Shown here in pieces: positions 61,228 through 64,000 of a stretch of 64,000 bases of DNA. The stretch is from Halopenitus persicus (GTDB taxonomy: Archaea; Halobacteriota; Halobacteria; Halobacteriales; Haloferacaceae). How positions within the stretch are numbered: the first letter of the stretch is position 1; each line of letters begins with the position of its first letter. Made by a program: the position numbers and the translations under genes. The stretch spans positions 1 to 64,000 of the forward strand of contig NZ_FNPC01000006.1 of the NCBI RefSeq assembly GCF_900107205.1, read 5' to 3'. Under the pieces are notes generated by a model that saw nothing but the letters and a program-made list of their open reading frames with translations, ran no database searches and was not told the origin of the DNA.

Positions 61228-62234
61228 TGACCCGCGGGATCGGCGAATCGGCGATCGTCGAGGCGCTGCCGGACGCCGTGGTCGTTGCGGGCGCCGCCGT
61301 GACCACGCTCGGCGACACCGCGTTCGTCTTCGTGCTCCTCCTCGCGGCCTACTGGTTTCTCCCGGCACGGGCGGCAACCGAGCCACGGCGCGCGGCCGCG
61401 ACCCTGATCGCGACCGTCACCGGCGCGCTCGCCGTGCTCACGCTGTTGAAGGTCGGATTCGGACTTCCGCGACCGCCGGCTGCAGCCGCTCCGGCGACCG
61501 CACCCGACTGGCTGCCGGCGCTCCTCGAACCGTGGTTCGCGGACGCGACCGCGGCCGACGGCTTCGGGTTCCCGAGCGGCCACGCGACGGGCGGGGCGGT
61601 GACGTATCTCGGACTCGCCGCCGTGCTGGACCGGCTCGGCGCCCCGCGCCGCCGGCTGGCGCTCGGCGCGACCGGGGCCGCGGCGGTGGCGCTCTCGCGC
61701 GTCGTGATCGAGGTGCACTACGTGGTCGACATCGTCGCCGGCGCGGTCCTCGGAACGACGCTTCTCGTCGGGGGCGTCGCGCTGGCTCGAGGGCGCCTCG
61801 ACGGAGTCGTTCGACTCGGCGGACTGGACGGGACGATTCGCGACCGAATTGCCCGGGAGCGACGGCGTCTCGACCCCACGCGGCCGTTCGTCGCGGCGGC
61901 CGTCGTCGCCCTACTCGGGGTCGCCGTCGCGGTCGAGGCCCGCGATCCGGGAAGCGTCGTCGACGCGAGCGCGGCCCTGGGAACCGCGCTCGGCGGCGCC
62001 GCGGGGTGGCGTCTCTGTGACGGCACGGAACCGCCGGTGTGGGCGCCGGTCGGGCTGACGGCGGCCGCGGTCGCGGGACCGCTCTGGGTGCTCGCGCTCG
62101 CGGACGTCGTCCATCCGGTCGTCGGCGCCCTGCTGGCGTTCGTGGCGACCGCGATCATCCTCGCGACGCCGCGGCTTTCGGTCCGCGTCGATCACCGGCG
62201 CGAGGCGTCCTCGTCGTACAGCGACTCGCCGTAG
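61227..62234 (+). CDS. PAP2-family membrane phosphatase
   Basis: A 335-residue polytopic protein. The three phosphatase motifs are KVGFGLPRP (K-x6-RP), FPSGHATGG (PSGH) and SRVVIEVHYVVDIVAG (SR-x5-H-x3-D). It hydrolyses lipid pyrophosphates or phosphatidate. TGATG couples it to the YihY gene. Its last 43 bases overlap trmJ on the other strand. Confidence 0.92.
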   Translation: MTRGIGESAIVEALPDAVVVAGAAVTTLGDTAFVFVLLLAAYWFLPARAATEPRRAAATLIATVTGALAVLTLLKVGFGLPRPPAAAAPATAPDWLPALLEPWFADATAADGFGFPSGHATGGAVTYLGLAAVLDRLGAPRRRLALGATGAAAVALSRVVIEVHYVVDIVAGAVLGTTLLVGGVALARGRLDGVVRLGGLDGTIRDRIARERRRLDPTRPFVAAAVVALLGVAVAVEARDPGSVVDASAALGTALGGAAGWRLCDGTEPPVWAPVGLTAAAVAGPLWVLALADVVHPVVGALLAFVATAIILATPRLSVRVDHRREASSSYSDSP

Positions 62235-63118
62235 GTCTCCGCGAGCTCGTCGGCGAACTCCAGCTTGTCGGTGGCCTTCCGGAAGACGCCAAGCAGCGTG
62301 TGAACCTCCCGGTCGGTCGGGTGTGCGCGACCCAGCAGCCGGCGGAACAGCGTCTCGCATCTGTCCCGACGGTACTCGCGGTGGTCGGCGTGGTCGAGGA
62401 ACCGCTCGAAGTAGTCGTGGAGCCGCTCGATGTCGGCCTCGGAGGCGCGCTCGAGCTCGACGTCGGGCAGCTGATACTCGTCGACGGTCAGCTCGCGGAG
62501 CTCGTACAGGAGGACGGTCGCGGCCTGTCCGAGGTTGAGAACCGGATAGTCCTCGTCGGCCGGGATCGAGCACACCTCGTCGAGCTGCCGGAGCTCGTCG
62601 TTATCGAGCCCGGTCCCCTCGCGGCCGAACACGAGCGCGGTCCGCGTCTCGACGGTGCGCAGCGACTCCCGCAGCTCGACGGGCGTCGAGTAGGGGAACC
62701 GGACGTGGCGCCGGGCGTCCTCGCCGGTGATCGCCGTGCAGCCGACGGTATGGTAGGTCTCGACGACCTCCTCGAAGGTGACCGTCTCGGCGTTCGGAAG
62801 GACGTCCTCCCGGGCGTGACCCGCGAAGCCGTAGGCCTCGCCGTCGGGCTCGAGCTCGGGCGGGTCGACGAGCTTGAGATCCGTGAGCCCGAAGTTCTTC
62901 ATCGCGCGGGCGATCGTGCCGACGTTCCCGGGCGTCTCGGGTTCCACGACGACCACGACGGGATCGGTCGATCGGGGGCCGGACCCGGATTCGAAATCGG
63001 AGCTGGACCCGGGTTCGGAGTCGAATTCGGATCCGGATCCGGGGCCGTATCCGGGATCGCCCGACGTATCGGGGTCATCCGACGTATCGGGGTCGACCGG
63101 CGGGCTTCCGTCGGTCAT
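62192..63118 (-). CDS. trmJ: tRNA/rRNA ribose methyltransferase, TrmJ-type SPOUT
   Basis: A 308-residue SPOUT enzyme. A disordered Asp/Ser/Gly-rich N-terminus (1-50, PDTSDDPDTSGDPGYGPG and similar) precedes VVVVVEPETPGNVGTIARAMKNFGLTDLKLVDPPEL. The knot has TALVFGREGTGLDNDEL and PVLNLGQAATVLLYEL. It probably makes Cm32 on tRNA. It overlaps the gene upstream by 4 bases and the convergent PAP2 gene by 43. Confidence 0.9.
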   Translation of the reverse strand: MTDGSPPVDPDTSDDPDTSGDPGYGPGSGSEFDSEPGSSSDFESGSGPRSTDPVVVVVEPETPGNVGTIARAMKNFGLTDLKLVDPPELEPDGEAYGFAGHAREDVLPNAETVTFEEVVETYHTVGCTAITGEDARRHVRFPYSTPVELRESLRTVETRTALVFGREGTGLDNDELRQLDEVCSIPADEDYPVLNLGQAATVLLYELRELTVDEYQLPDVELERASEADIERLHDYFERFLDHADHREYRRDRCETLFRRLLGRAHPTDREVHTLLGVFRKATDKLEFADELAETYGESLYDEDASRR

Positions 63119-63723
63119 CGGTCCGCGCTCGGATACTCCGTCGAGAGGTCGACGTCGGCGTCCGAGACCTCATCGGGCGAGAGCCGGTCGTCCGGGTCGA
63201 GATCGTCGTCCCCGTCGCCGTCCGACGCGTACGACCGGATGTCGATCCGCCGGCCCTCGAAGTCGGCCTCGAGCCGTTCCTGCACCTCCTGCTGTCCCGG
63301 CGGGTCCGGAAGGGCCTCCGGGTTCGATTCGACGTGCTCGAGGCCGCCGTATCCCTCCGGGGCGCGGTTGCCGGCCGCGTACCACTCGTGGAACCGGTCG
63401 GCGAACGTCTCCTCGCCCTTGTGCTCGCTGCCGCCGTCCTCACGGAACCAGTAGAGGAAGTCCGCCTCGTGGTCGTCACACAGCAGGAGCTCCCCCATCG
63501 GTTCGCCGTAGACGATCGTCGCCTGGTTCGCGCGGTACAGCTCCTCCTCGCCGTACTCGAGGTAGCACGCGTCACACGGTTCCTCGACCAGCTTCGTCAG
63601 CCGCACGAGCTGTTCGCGAGGCTCCTCCGGAATCTCGTCGAGCGGCTTGAACTCGCCGTCCGCGTCGAAGATCTCGGACTCCTCGAAGCGCCATCCGCGA
63701 AGCCCGACGCTCACCTTTCCCAT
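63115..63723 (-). CDS. Haloarchaeal protein coupled to trmJ
   Basis: A 202-residue acidic protein, MGKVSVGLRGWRFEESEIFDADGEFKPLDEIPEEPREQLVRL. C-x2-C in EEPCDACYLEYG and C-x2-H in LLLCDDHEADFLYW could bind zinc. The C-terminus is acidic. Its end overlaps trmJ's start (ATGA), so it is probably translated with it. Family not named by me. Confidence 0.8.
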   Translation of the reverse strand: MGKVSVGLRGWRFEESEIFDADGEFKPLDEIPEEPREQLVRLTKLVEEPCDACYLEYGEEELYRANQATIVYGEPMGELLLCDDHEADFLYWFREDGGSEHKGEETFADRFHEWYAAGNRAPEGYGGLEHVESNPEALPDPPGQQEVQERLEADFEGRRIDIRSYASDGDGDDDLDPDDRLSPDEVSDADVDLSTEYPSADR

Positions 63724-63887
63724 ATCCACGTCTCGGCGGCGCGGGAGTATAAGCGCGTTCTTCGCGGGGTCGGCCGTGGGCCCCACTATCTCCCCGGGGT
63801 CGACCGTGGGCCTCCTCCCGTCCGATGCCGGGCTCGCCCGCATCCGGTTCCGGACCGCCTATGGTGCTCGCGGCCGTGCCGATCCGT

Positions 63888-64000
63888 ATGCGAACTGTGG
63901 ACGCCGCAGGACTCGAGATCGGCGACGGGCGGCCGCCGCGGATCATGGGCGTGCTCAACGTCTCGGCGGAGTCGCCCTACGACCCGAGCGTGTTCGACGA
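63888..64000 (+). CDS. folP: Dihydropteroate synthase, 5' end
   Basis: The first 38 codons, MRTVDAAGLEIGDGRPPRIM followed by GVLNVSAESPYDPSVFDE, contain the pterin-binding MGVLNVSxESPYD strand of DHPS. The gene runs off the window. An in-frame ATG at 63861 would add nine residues; the later start fits the family better. Confidence 0.85.
   Translation, partial: MRTVDAAGLEIGDGRPPRIMGVLNVSAESPYDPSVFD

Overview
The window is haloarchaeal chromosome, most likely Halorubrum or a close relative (genus is my inference). The evidence is high GC, strongly acidic predicted proteins, mostly leaderless genes with TATA-like boxes about 25-30 bases before the start, archaeal genes (fused Kae1-Bud32, Trm1, S24e, Tsr3, cofC/cofG, CetZ1) and a 30-base CRISPR repeat of the type I-B form common in haloarchaea.

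Layout. Bases 1-608 are the decayed distal end of a CRISPR array whose leader and cas genes lie outside the window. Bases 660-29200 are ordinary core genome: dehydrogenase, NikR, TRAM protein, Tfx regulator, amidohydrolase, cyclophilin, UspA, DICT protein, aldehyde ferredoxin oxidoreductase, MscS, the cofactor F420 genes cofG and cofC beside cetZ1, a thymidylate kinase, a TrkA-type protein between two single-domain Lrp proteins, an ATP-grasp ligase, Kae1-Bud32, S24e, Tsr3 and a beta-CASP nuclease.

At 29306 lies tRNA-Thr(GGT). Its 3' end (29364-29377) is repeated exactly at 51404-51417, and a tyrosine integrase starts 52 bases inside the second copy. Bases 29378 to about 51410 are therefore an integrated element of roughly 22 kb. 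It carries a 1390-residue Eco57I-type restriction-modification enzyme, a coupled two-gene unit (383-residue protein of unknown family plus a PD-(D/E)XK nuclease-like protein), HicBA, a broken MNT/HEPN pair, a coupled membrane-protein pair, a TumE/HVO_A0114-type toxin-antitoxin pair beside a second small recombinase, a uracil-DNA-glycosylase-like protein and an AT-rich membrane protein. It reads as a defence and toxin-antitoxin island. The best candidate for an undescribed system is the 32982-39762 block, where the methylase carries a sharply AT-rich target-recognition segment.

A second, degenerate 48-base copy of the tRNA-Thr 3' part lies at 53696-53743, beyond an antiporter gene, suggesting an older or nested integration. 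From 53924 to the end the sequence returns to core-like genes: RHH antitoxin-like protein, Hsp20, erythromycin esterase family, HAD phosphatase, CBS pair, SWIM protein, Trm1, YihY/BrkB, PAP2 phosphatase, TrmJ, and the start of dihydropteroate synthase. Short GC-rich tandem repeats recur in at least seven spacers outside the island and are a notable trait of this chromosome.
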